DNA of 64,000 nucleotides from Sabellastarte sp. h YS-2021 (taxonomy: Eukaryota > Annelida > Polychaeta > Sabellida > Sabellidae): the NCBI GenBank assembly GCA_964017235.1, contig OZ024931.1, positions 95,870,221-95,934,220 of the forward strand, given 5' to 3'. Positions 32,130 through 42,195 of the stretch are shown one piece after another. Below the pieces are notes generated by a model, which was not told the origin of the DNA, did not search any database, and worked only from the letters and a program-made list of their open reading frames with translations. How positions within the stretch are numbered: position 1 is the stretch's first letter; each line of letters opens with the position of its first letter. Made by a program: the position numbers and the translations under genes.

Positions 32130-32900
32130 GGAGAAGTTCTTTTCTTGTGGCTTGTCAATAATGCGGGTGTTCCACTGGAGCCAACCGTTCGGTAACTAGG
32201 TCTTTTTTTGGAGTCAAGACCAATGTTTACATAGTCTGTTACAGTCGGTTGTAGTTTCTGGGCTTGTCGGGAAGTCGGTGAAATATCAAACATGACTGAT
32301 ATTTCTACAACCATTTCCGAACCTTGTAACAGACCCTAAGTACATCCATCTAGCAACAGGCTTGTTGGTTAACGGCCTGTTGGTAATTACACTTCCCACC
32401 TTGTCGGTTAATGATACAGGCCTCTCTGTATAATGTATCCGGCTTGTCCCAAATATGGTGATCCAGACTGTACGTGATTACAAACAGACTGTGGGAAAAT
32501 TAGCTGTACAGTCGGTAACTTAGCCAGCCTGTCTGTAAATATTCCCGATAGGCCTGTATGTTTTCCAGGCCAGTCGGGAACCTTTAACGTCTGAGTCCCA
32601 GAGTCAGGAAATATTTATAACCGACAGCCCTGAAGTGAGACAGACAAGCCATAAACAGTTGCTGACAGGCCTGTTACAGTAACAAGACAAGCTGGGAACT
32701 GTAACCAACTAGTCTACAATATTTTTTCGTCTTACAGCCTGTCTGTTTCAAAATCTGTGGCTATGAAAGGGCGAGTCGGCAGACGCACTTCATTCATTTG
32801 CGTTTTGACTTTCGAGAAACAAGAGGTGTGCAGCTTTCAGTTTTAAGTTTTTTCTTTTAGTAAATTAGCTTAAGATTTGAGTTAGGCTCCACTGGCTGGG
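32130..32900. other. Unique region with iterated GTCGGTAA-like motifs
   Basis: Between 32150 and 32720 a motif close to (C/T)TGTCGGTAA or GTCGGTTA recurs around ten times at irregular spacing (for example CAGTCGGTTG, TTGTCGGTTAATG, CAGTCGGTAACTT, CCAGTCGGGAACC). There is no open frame. It could be a cluster of binding sites ahead of the MADF-like frame, or a decayed minisatellite. Confidence 0.4.
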
Positions 32901-33029
32901 AGTGAAACTTGTTCTCTGTGGTTTCAATTTTAAGTTTTTCTTTTTTCAAGAAGCTGCAATTGTACATATAATTTGATAGCATGGCAAGGGGCAGAAGGAG
33001 AAAGATTTTCAACCACAGTTTGAGTTAGG

Positions 33030-33200
33030 AGATACTGCTGAGGATATAGAAAGAAGATGAGAGAGGGAGGAAAGAGAGGACAGGGAGAGACAGGAGAAGG
33101 AGGAGAGGGACAGAGAGAGGTTGGAAAGAAAGAGGACAGAAAGGACCAGCAGATGGAAGAGACAGAGGAAAGAACAGAAAAGCGAACTTGAACAGACCCA
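33030..33200 (+). repeat. Purine-rich GA tract
   Basis: GAGAGGGAGGAAAGAGAGGACAG-type sequence. In one plus frame it reads as an Arg/Glu-rich stretch, in opposite frames as Ser/Pro/Leu. It may be a coding coiled coil 5' of the MADF-like frame or a simple purine tract. Confidence 0.6.
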
Positions 33201-33554
33201 GACACTGATGTGGAATCAACTCAAGCGAGACAGAAGAAGGGGCAAATAAAGTCTATCTTCCTGAGTGATTCTGACAAAGAGGCCATTATGGAGTTTGTCA
33301 AGCAGAATGCAGAACTCTACAAGACTCACTCGAAATTCAAAGACAAGCAGAGGAAGGAGGGACTCTGGGAAAGACTAGCGGCTTCCAGGAATTTATCCGT
33401 CAACAGTGTCAAGAAGTGGTTCGAGACTCAACGTACCAGATATGGCAAGCTCACTCACACAAAGTCAGGACAAGCTGCAGTGAAGAGCACTGAGAGGCAG
33501 ACCTGGTTGAGACACAGTTTTTGTTTTCTACGAGGTCACATCAGAAGGGAGTGA
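33201..33554 (+). pseudogene. MADF (Myb/SANT-like) domain frame, probably transposon-associated
   Basis: An open frame of about 115 codons shows KEAIMEFVKQNAELYKTH, KQRKEGLWERLAASRNLS and SVKKWFETQRTRYGKLT, the three-helix MADF pattern of Adf-1-like DNA-binding proteins. TERQTWLRHSFCFLRGHI follows. No upstream ATG lies in frame; the first Met is at 33288. MADF proteins occur in host genes and as accessory proteins of DNA transposons. A tyrosine-recombinase C-terminus follows within 40 bp on the same strand, which favours a mobile-element origin. Confidence 0.6.
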
Positions 33555-33593
33555 CTTGCAGGGGCTCAGCTACAGTTCCAGACACTTACGGCC

Positions 33594-34416
33594 TTGATGG
33601 CTTTGCTTCAAAAATTTCGTTTGAAACCTCAGGATCCATTATTTGTTTTAGATGATTACAATCTGTTGACACAAAAACATCTGAGAATTCGATTAGCCAC
33701 GTTTCAGAGGACTATGGGGGTGCCCTTATTGGGAGATGGTTTTCATACGTTCATATCTGCAGCTACAATAGCTTTTGATGCAAATTCTTCTCTCATGGCT
33801 ATAAAAATGTCTGGCCTATGGAATAGTGACGCGATTTGGTTGTATATAAATGGTAGTGCCCAAATCTCGCGAGTATTCATTTGAGAGTTCAGATCATATT
33901 GGAATTGGGTCTCTTATGCCTGTCGAGAGGCAACTGTAGAAGCAAACCCCCTATAGGGTTGCATTTCAGTTGACTTGGACCGTACCACACAATAAACTGT
34001 TCCTGTCTTTTCTTTGACCAATCAGGTACGGTAATGCTTTTAGCCAATCAGTGTCTTTGTTTCTGGGTAGTGGTCCCAGCATGGTGTAGAGAATCATTTG
34101 TGATCTGAAAATTGAAGAGTGAACAAGTTTTTCCCACCCATGTTGTATTTTCTGTCCCTTGGTTGTTGATTTTAGTATTTTAATCTTCATATCAGATCTT
34201 GTTGTTTATTTTATGATCTTGGGATATGAGATCTTGTTTTATGGGGGAAATTTTATGGTTTAACCTAAGATCTCGGGGTGTGAGATCTCGTTTATTGTAT
34301 ACTGATTAACGTGATAGAATCTAATAAATGGTAGTGCCCAAATCTCGCAAGTATTCATTTGAGAGTTCAGGTCATATTGGAATTGGGTCTCTTATGCGTG
34401 TCAAGAGACAACTGTA
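33594..34416 (+). mobile_element. Tyrosine-recombinase element fossil with 91-bp direct repeats
   Basis: The frame 33594-33884 resembles the C-terminal catalytic part of a tyrosine recombinase (DGFHTFISAATIAFDAN, IKMSGLWNSDAIWLYI). The last codons lie in a 91-bp segment (33848-33938) repeated directly at 34326-34416 at about 94% identity. A recombinase gene running into the first of two direct repeats fits the split-repeat layout of Ngaro-like retrotransposons; a Crypton is the alternative. No RT is present. It is a broken fragment. Confidence 0.5.
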
Positions 34417-34439
34417 ATTGATAATTACTAAAAACTATT

Positions 34440-34980
34440 TGGTAAATTATAATTTTGTATCCAATTCAACTTTGTCATGCATCTGTATAAGGACCGTAGA
34501 TTTATAATTTATCAATATTGACATGTCATAATGCAACTGATCATTGATAATATCTTGAAATATTAAACTACATTATAAGATAGAATTTAAACGAGAACTA
34601 TAATTTTGTATACAATTCAGCTTTGTGGTGCATTTGTATGAGGACCGAAGATTTACAATTTATACATCTGATGTAGGTTATATGCAAGTATAGGTTATAG
34701 GTAAGTTACGATATAGACATATCGTAACACAACTGATCATTGATATTGATAACATCGTGAAATACTAAACTATATTAGATGATAGAAGTTAAACAAGAGG
34801 TTTTGATACAAAGTATATACTTGTTCTGGTTTATTTTTATGTAATTCATAAAAGGTTTAAATAGCACTGTACTGTAGTAGTTAAGTGTGAAGCTATCAAG
34901 ATAACTGGTATAAATAACCTAGACATACTACAATACAATTGAAAACATCTTACAATACAAAACTGTAATTGATAAAAATA
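34440..34980. repeat. AT-rich ~155-bp repeat, diverged, split by H4b
   Basis: TATAATTTTGTATCCAATTCAACTTTGT at about 34448 recurs at about 34603, and again at about 36190 on the far side of H4b. TCAAGATAACTGGTATAAATAACCTA (34896) also recurs at about 36127. H4b is inserted in this array. Confidence 0.65.
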
Positions 34981-36062
34981 ACATCAGAGATGCCCATACC
35001 CCACAGCCTCGGGAAATATTTTTAATACCATGAGATATAGAAGTAATGTATCAGTACAAAGTTCAGGATACTTTCGGAGCACTGTCAGTTATATAAAGGT
35101 CCAAACAATGTTTAGATAGAGAAAATAATGTCTAAGAGAAAGATAATGCATGTAAAGATGAAGTATTAAAACAACACAATTCAATAACAAGATGACAACA
35201 TTAATCAGTAAACTAAACATTACGACACTCTTTATCTACATTTGGCATGGCCGAATTATGGTTTAGTTTTTTTTAATATTACCATGCATACAGAAATGGT
35301 AATACATTCAATGAATGCTTATGTATGGTGTTGGAGCAAAATCTGTGGCTCACTTGATGAAATAATTCCATCTGTTGCAATGGAAAGTTGTAAAAGTAAA
35401 ATTCTTAATGAATTTTAATATGACTTTAACAGTGCTTAATCTGCATCAAAAGACAGACCCAAAGGTGCAACAAGATTTTAAAGGTCAACGTCACTAAAAC
35501 AAGGTCAAAGGTCAAATCAAGGTCACACCATGATGCTGTACACCTCCAACCCCTAACCGATGTCCCTACCAAGCATAAACTTTCTACATGTTACGGTTTC
35601 CGAGATATAGCCCGGACAAGATTTTATAGGTCAAGGTCACTACGGCAAGGTCAAAGGTCAAATCAAGGTCACACTATGACGTTGCACACCTACACCCCCA
35701 ACCAATGTCCCTACCAAGTATCAACTTCCTACACCTTATGGTTTCCAAGATATAGCCCGGACAAGATTTTATAGTTCAAGGTCACTACGGCAAGGTCAAA
35801 TCAAGGTCACACCATAACGTTGCACACCTACACCCCTTAACCAATGTCCCAACCAAGTATCAACTTCCTAACCTTACGGTTTCCGAGATATAGCTCAGAC
35901 AAGATATTCAAACGCAAGGTCACTACGGCAAGGTCAAAGGTCAAATCAAGGTCAGACCATGACGTTGCATACCTACACATCCTATCCAATGTCCCTACCA
36001 AGTATCAACTTCCTACACTTTACGGTTTCTGAGATACAGCCCGGACAAACTTTTCCCGCCGC
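34981..36062. mobile_element. H4b: Helentron-like element
   Basis: The left end ACATCAGAGATGCCCATACCCCACAGCC equals that of H4a apart from a few changes. The core 35470-36060 holds four ~138-145 bp units with AGGTCA-A-AGGTCA at 35502-35514, 35648-35660 and 35931-35943. It ends CAAACTTTTCCCGCCGC; no terminal hairpin is seen. Confidence 0.65.
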
Positions 36063-36240
36063 TCTTATTTCTTGGGCTTAAAAGTCTTTCTCGGTGTTCT
36101 TTACACTCCAAACCCCTGCATTATCAAGATTACTGGTGTACATAACCTAATTTACAAAGGTAGAAACATGAAATATCTTTTTTTTTAATTTGTAAATTAT
36201 AACTTTGTATCCATTTAACTTTGTGGCGTATTTGCAAAAA
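36063..36240. repeat. AT-rich ~155-bp repeat, right part
   Basis: Continuation of the array at 34440-34980 beyond H4b. No genes. Confidence 0.55.
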
Positions 36241-37375
36241 CAACAAGACTACTGTCGCAGTGTGCATCTCCCACTGAGTATTAAAGGGGAAGAAATACCG
36301 TTTCCAAGATATTCACAATTTTTCATTTTCGGCTAAAATCCAAGATGGCCGCCAAAAGTGGCGAAAATTGAAATTTTTCTCCTAGGCACAACAGGATACT
36401 CCTGTACTAACCTGTGGGTCAAAAATTTGCTCGAAATCGCTCTATCTCTTACAGTTTTCGAGATATTTACAATTTTTTTCATTTTCCACTAAAATCAAAG
36501 ATGGCTGCCAGAAGTGGAGAAAATTGAAATGTTTTCCTCTAGGCACAGGATACTCCTGTACTACCCTGTGGGTCAAAAATTTGCTCAAAATCGCTCTATC
36601 TCTTACCGATTCCGAGATATTTTCAAGGTTTCATTTTCAGGTAAAATCCAAGATGGCCGCCAAAAGTGGCGAAAATTGAAATTTTTCCCCTAGGCACAGG
36701 ACACTCCTGTATCACTGCAGGTCAAGAATTCGCTCGATATCGCTCTATCTCTTACCGTTTCCGAGATATTTTCAATGTTTTATTTTCCGCTAAAATCCAA
36801 GATGGCTGCCAAAAGTGGTGAAAATTGAAATTTTTCTTAGGCACAGGATACTCCTGTACTACCCTGTGGGTCAAAAATTCGCTCAAAATCACTCTATCTC
36901 TTCCAAGATGGCCGCCAAAAGTGGCAAAAATTGAAATTTTTCCCCTTTGCATAGGATACTGTTGTACTACTCTGTGGGTCAAAAATTTGCTCAAAATTGC
37001 TCTATCTCTTACGGTTTTCGAGATATTTGTGATTTTTCACATTTTCACTAAAAGTAGCAATAAAGTAGCCATTACTCTCTTACGGTTTTCGAGATATTTG
37101 TGATTTTTCACATTTTCACTAAAAGTAGCAATAAAGTAGCCATTACTCACTTGTACATAGAGAAACAGGTGTGAAACTTAACATGTTACAGTTGACAAAA
37201 AAGTAGATATATTGAAGAGGTAAAAATTCTTTAGGACAAATAATTTACCAAAAAATTAATGTGTAACTGTAGTAGTTTCAGAGAAAACTGCGTGACACAC
37301 GCATGCATGCATGGACACACGTATGTATACACATGGTGCAAATTATAATCTCCCGCCGGCTAAAAAAAAAAACTA
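36240..37375. mobile_element. H3c: short Helentron-like element with ~150-bp core
   Basis: Left side: AACAAGACTACTGTCGCAGTGTGCATCTCCC (36242-36272), as at 7538-7567. Right side: GCGTGACACACGCATGCATG microsatellite then ATAATCTCCCGCCGGCTAAAA (37346-37366), an incomplete version of the H3a right hairpin. The core has about 5 units of ~150 bp (CTGTGGGTC at 36412, 36565, 36714 and 36864) with CCAAGATGGCCGCCAAAAGTGG. Confidence 0.7.
37006..37147. repeat. 71-bp perfect tandem duplication joining two repeat families
   Basis: TCTCTTACGGTTTTCGAGATAT...AGTAGCAATAAAGTAGCCATTAC occurs twice with a 71-bp period (37010 and 37081) and no visible change. Each unit starts with the CGAGATAT block of the 150-bp family and ends with the GTAGCYATTACTC block of the 155-bp family, so it is a hybrid monomer. 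Confidence 0.9.
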
Positions 37376-37472
37376 GGGTGAAGTGGCTGGCATTCTGCCA
37401 ACCACAGAGTCGAATCTTCGGACAGCAGTGGGAGTTGAAATCTGTAAACTTGGTATTATCGCCCGCAAAACA

Positions 37473-37990
37473 GAGTGAGGTGCGATGACAGTAAAATATT
37501 GCTGGATTATATATTTGTAAAATGTTGTTACAAACACCATTGTAGCCTCACGTTTTCATCACTCTGTGGGTGTACAACTACCAGCATTTGATATTTTGTT
37601 TTAAATATTGCGAGAAGACAGAGTGAGGTGCGGTGACAGTAAAATATTGCTGGATTATATATATTTGTAAAATATTGTTAGAAACCCCATCGTAGCCTCA
37701 CGTTTTCATCACTCTGTGGGTGTACAACTACCAGCATTTGATATTTTGTTTTAAATATTGCGAGAAGACAGAGTGAGGTGCGGTGACAGTAAAATATTGC
37801 TGGATTATATATTTGTAAAATGTTGTTAGAAACCCCATCGTAGCCTCACGTTTTCATCACTCTGTGGGTGTACAACTACCAGCATTTGATATTTTATTTG
37901 TTTTAAATATTGCGAGAAGACAGAGTGAGGTGCGGTGACAATAAAATATTGCTGGATTTATATTTGTAAAATGTTGTTAGAAACCCCATC
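37473..37990. repeat. ~150-bp satellite, 3.5 units
   Basis: GAGTGAGGTGCGRTGACA recurs at 37473, 37621, 37771 and 37923. Units include CCCCATCGTAGCCTCACGTTTTCATCACTCTGTGGG and are over 95% alike. It has no sequence kinship to the other arrays. Confidence 0.95.
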
Positions 37991-38650
37991 GTGATAACTT
38001 CTAGGACATACAAAAGCGCCTTCTAGTGGTTGAATGTAGAACTACGGAGTTTGAATATTTTCATTGTCTCTGCCAGAGGTGTTCTCAATTTTGATTGGCT
38101 GAATGATAAATGTGTAGTACTACCGTGACGTCACTTCATTCATTAATTTCTTTGCGGTTTATTTGTTTGACAAATGAGTAATAGGCTGTAGATGCCCAGA
38201 CAACAATTTTATAATAACAGTGACTGCGTGATAAACCAGCAGACGAATAAATTAATTGGGGTTTAAGGTCTAGAAACCAGCAGACGAAACCGTTAAAAAA
38301 GACTCGTTCGAGTACACCATTACAATAGCAAAAACAATAGTTTCTAGGACATCCGGGACTTTACAGAAAGCCAGACGTAGTGCTAGACATGCTTTTTACT
38401 TCATAAAATATAACTTAATAAAGGCATTAAAAATCTTCAAAATGGCAGAGTGTATAATATACACCTTAATGTACAGATATGTGAAGAAATATTATGCAGA
38501 ATTTGGTATTTAAGGGCTTAAACGGCCAATTTAAAATCGTGGCCGCAACTCAGTACATAACTCGAATCAAAGATTCGACTAAAAAGCAATCAGTGACCAA
38601 ATGAATCGGTCACACATTGAGTTGGTACAGAACTTGATGACTTACAAGAA
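37991..38650. other. Unique sequence, no gene seen
   Basis: Contains a CRE-like TGACGTCA at about 38128 and two TTCTAGGACAT motifs (38000, 38342). No open frame or repeat unit is supported. Confidence 0.4.
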
Positions 38651-39138
38651 ATTCTGACACCTAACAGTTTCCAACATATAGTCTGGATGAGATTTTAATG
38701 GTCAAGGTCACTAAGGCAAGGTCAAATGAAGGCCATACTATGATGTTGCACACCTACAGCCTCAACCAATGTCTCTACCAAGTCTCAACTTCGTAAATGT
38801 TACAGTTTCTGATACAGCCCAGAAAAGATTTTAAAGGTCAAGGTCACCACAGCAAAGTCAAAGGTCCACTCAAGGTCACACCATGATGTTGCGAACCTAC
38901 ATCCCCAACCAATATCCCTACCAATTACTTAGTATCAACTTTATACTACTTACACTTTCTGAGATACAGCCTGGACAAGATTTTCAAACTCATGGTCACT
39001 ACAGCAAGGTCAAATTCAAATCAAGGTCACACCATGATGTTGCACACATACAAACCCTAACCAGTGTCCCTACCAAGTATCAACTTCCTGCATCTAACAG
39101 TTTCTGAGATATAGCACGAACAGTATTTTAAAGGTCAA
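38651..39138. repeat. H4-type core array (left flank of H5a)
   Basis: ~140-bp units with CAAGGTCACTA, GATGTTGCACACCTAC, CCAATGTCTCTACCAAGT and CAGTTTCTGAGATA blocks. Interrupted by H5a; related units resume at 45854. Confidence 0.85.
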
Positions 39139-39461
39139 CTAGAAATAGGACACCCTGTTGATAGTAGCTGTAACATATGAATAGAAACACGATAGCATAG
39201 AAGAACACACATTATCATGTGTAATGTCCACCCCATGAACCTTTTGCAAAAATTGTACAGTAGTCTTACAAGACCCTGTTTCATTTGTAAAATATATCAA
39301 TGCCTTATATTGCTTCATGCCTTTTTGCATTGGTTCAAAATTTGCTCAAAATCACTCTGTCTCTAAAGGTTTTTCAGATAACCAACATTTTTGATTTCCG
39401 ATAAAATTGAAGATGGAGGGCAAAATTTGAGAAATTTTACATTTTTCAGTTTTATGGAATA

Positions 39462-40027
39462 CTGTATAAGTGGTTATTTTCGCGGGTACTTAAGTTTGCG
39501 AATGTACACTGTAGGCCTGCTTCGCGAGAATTTATTTTCGCGGTGAAATATATTCAATTATCGCCCAAACTAACAACATGTTCAAATTAAAATATTATGC
39601 GGACTTCTGCTGGTTTGATTGGAAATGCATAGTTAACGTCTTTTCTTTTATACACGTTGTCAGTGTGTGAACCTACTCTGGGAGATTATAAATTTACGAA
39701 ACCCAATCGAACACACTTTCATTGATCGGCGCATTATCAAAGAAGTTGTATAGCGGGGTCGTGTAATTGAATTAATCCCTCCCTATTGGTGATAAAGATC
39801 AAAGAAGTTAGGCGTTTCTGTGAATGATACATTTGACAAAGCAATGGAATTTATTGTTTCCGTGACAGTGTTAAATATTGTATCTTGCATAATCTTGTAT
39901 TACCACTCACGCTACTGTAGACTGGTTCTACTGAATATAAATATTGGCTAGAAGTTATTTTCGCGTTTTGTAGTCACTCGCGAATATAGCGAAAATTAAT
40001 TCCACGCGAAAATAACCACTTATACAG
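39462..40027. mobile_element. Tc1/mariner-type MITE, 566 bp
   Basis: Perfect inverted repeats CTGTATAAGTGGTTATTTTCGCG and its complement are flanked by TA (39460-39461 and 40028-40029). The TA target duplication is typical of Tc1/mariner. There is no transposase frame. It is inserted in H5a. Confidence 0.85.
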
Positions 40028-40029
40028 TA

Positions 40030-40620
40030 ACTAGAATTGCCAAGAGTACATTTCTTAGATACCCTGTGGGTTGAAAATTTCGACGAAAACGCTCTATCTC
40101 GCATGGTTAAGGAGATAGAAGCAAATTTGTGTTTTTCCATTTTTGGGAAAAATTTGAAAATTCAAAATGGTTGCCATTTTTGGGGAGAGAAATTTTTTTT
40201 GAAAATTGCCAATAGTACATTTTTTAGATACCCTGTGGGTCAAAAATTTTGACGAAATTGCTCTATCTCGCACGGTTAAGAAGATAGAAGCAAATTTGTG
40301 TTTTTCTATTTTTGGCAAAAGTTCGAAAATTCAAAATGTCCGCCATTTTTGGGGAGAGTAAAATTTTTTGAAAATTGCCAAAAGTACATTGCTTAGAAAC
40401 CCTGTGGGTCATAAATTTCGACGAAATCGCTCTATCTTGCACGGATAAGGAGATAGAAGGAAATTTCTGTTTTTCAATTTTTGGCAAAAATTCAAAATGG
40501 CCGCCATTTTTGGGGAGAGTAAAATTTTTTGAAAATTGCCAAGAGTACATTGCTTAGATACACTGTGGGTCGAAAATTTCGACGAAATCGCTCTACCTTG
40601 CACGGTTTAGGAGATAGACA
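40030..40620. repeat. 169-bp-type array, about 3.5 units (H5a)
   Basis: CCCTGTGGG recurs at 40062, 40231 and 40400. Units contain CTCTATCTCGCACGGTTAAGGAGATAG and AAAATGGCCGCCATTTTTGG, a relative of 8845-9785. Confidence 0.9.
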
Positions 40621-40624
40621 TATT

Positions 40625-41103
40625 TATGTTTTTTGCTATGTAGCTATTACTCAGGAGGTTAAAGCTATTACCATCAACGACAATACCAAGCAAGCAAATT
40701 GACGCTATAAACCTTCACACCAAATTTTAAAAAGATGTGTTAAATATGTTTCCTTTAAAAGATTAAATACAGAAATGCAATTCAGAGTAAGCTCAAAGTA
40801 GCAAAGCAGCTATTACTCAGATAGCTACAAAGCTATCATCGACCAAAAGCCCAACTCCTGGCCCAACTATTGACCCAAATATCCTTCATATGAATTATTG
40901 TGAAGATAGAAAACATTGTTTTATTAAAATGTCCAGAAAAAGTCAACTCAAAAAAGCATAATAGCTATAACAGTAGCTATTACTCAGCTATAAAGGTATT
41001 ATCACCAAAAGCAATCCCAAGCAAGCTACTGATCCAATAATCCTCCATCCCAAATTTTGTGGACATAGGTGAAATACTTTTCCTTTAAAATGCTTAAAAT
41101 AAA
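40625..41103. repeat. ~160-bp AAGCAATCCCAAGC array (H5a), left of H2b
   Basis: Units combine GTAGCTATTACTCAG with CCAAAAGCAATCCCAAGCAAGCTA and ATACTTTTCCTTTAAAATGCTTAAAATAAA. H2b begins after 41103. The array resumes at 45122. Confidence 0.85.
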
Positions 41104-41389
41104 CAAGAGGAGAGTGCCCGTGAACGGGCACTGTGTCAGCTGACTGAATGTTTTAGATTTGTGATGGTGATAATGAGAGGAAAGCATAATTATCAGGGAA
41201 AGGGCTGTACAGAAATACAGTAAATGGTAACTGAACAGCATGTTCGAAAGATATTCCGAAGCTGACAGAAGAAAAGGACAAAAAAGTTGTGCCCTGCAAA
41301 TGGTATTATGAAATAAAGTAACAAGGTAATTGTTTAAGTGTAAAAAGTAGGTTAAAAATATTTAAAGAAATACTATAAATGCAATATCC

Positions 41390-42195
41390 TCGTTCGACCA
41401 TGAAGAAGGGATCCAAAGGTCAAATCTGACCACACCAAAAGATTCCCAGCCAAAGAATTTAGGATGGTTTACCATCCCAAACCTCTCGGACCAATAATAA
41501 GTGAGTCATAGACACTTTTTAAGTTTCGCTATCCTTGTTTGACCTTGACGGAGGGGTCTAAGGTCAAATCCGACCACACAAAAAAATTCCCAGCCCATGA
41601 TTTCCTGTAGCTTGTTTACCATCCCAAACCTGTAGGACCAATAATAAGCGAGTTATAAGCAATTGTAAGTTGGGCTATCCTCAAATGACCTTGAAGAGGG
41701 GGTCCCAGGTCAAATCTGACCACACCAAAAGAATCCCAGCCCATGATTTCCTATATGTTGGTTTACCATCCCAAACCTCCAAGACCAATAATACGCGAGT
41801 TATAAGCACTTTAAGTTTGGCTATCTTCGTTTGACCTGGAAGGAGGGGTCTAAGGTGAAATACGACCACACCAAAAGATTCCCAGCCCATGATTTTCTAT
41901 AGGTTGGTTTTCCATTCCAAACCTCTAGGACCAATAATAAGCGAGTTATAAGCACTTGTAAGTTTGGCTATCCTCATTTGACCTTGAAGGAGGGGTCCAA
42001 GGTGAAATCCGACCACACCAAAAAATTCCCAGCTCATGATTTTCTATAGGTTGGTTTTCATTCCAAACCTCTAGGACCAATAATAAGCGAGTTATAAGCA
42101 CTTTTATGTTTGGCTATCCTCATTTGACCTTGAAGGAGGGTTCCAAGGTCAAATCGGACCATATTAACAGATTCCCAGCCCATGATTTCCTACAG
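41390..42195. repeat. 147-bp-type array, about 5.5 units (H2b)
   Basis: Same monomer as H1a (AGGACCAATAATAAGCGAGTTATAAG, TTTGACCTTGAAGGAGGG, AGATTCCCAGCCCATGATTT), with more divergence. Its presence inside an H2 element shows exchange of core arrays between families. Confidence 0.95.

Noticed and set aside
32930-33219. Ser/Pro/Leu-rich minus-strand frames
   Set aside because: Complement of the purine-rich GA tract; no domain.
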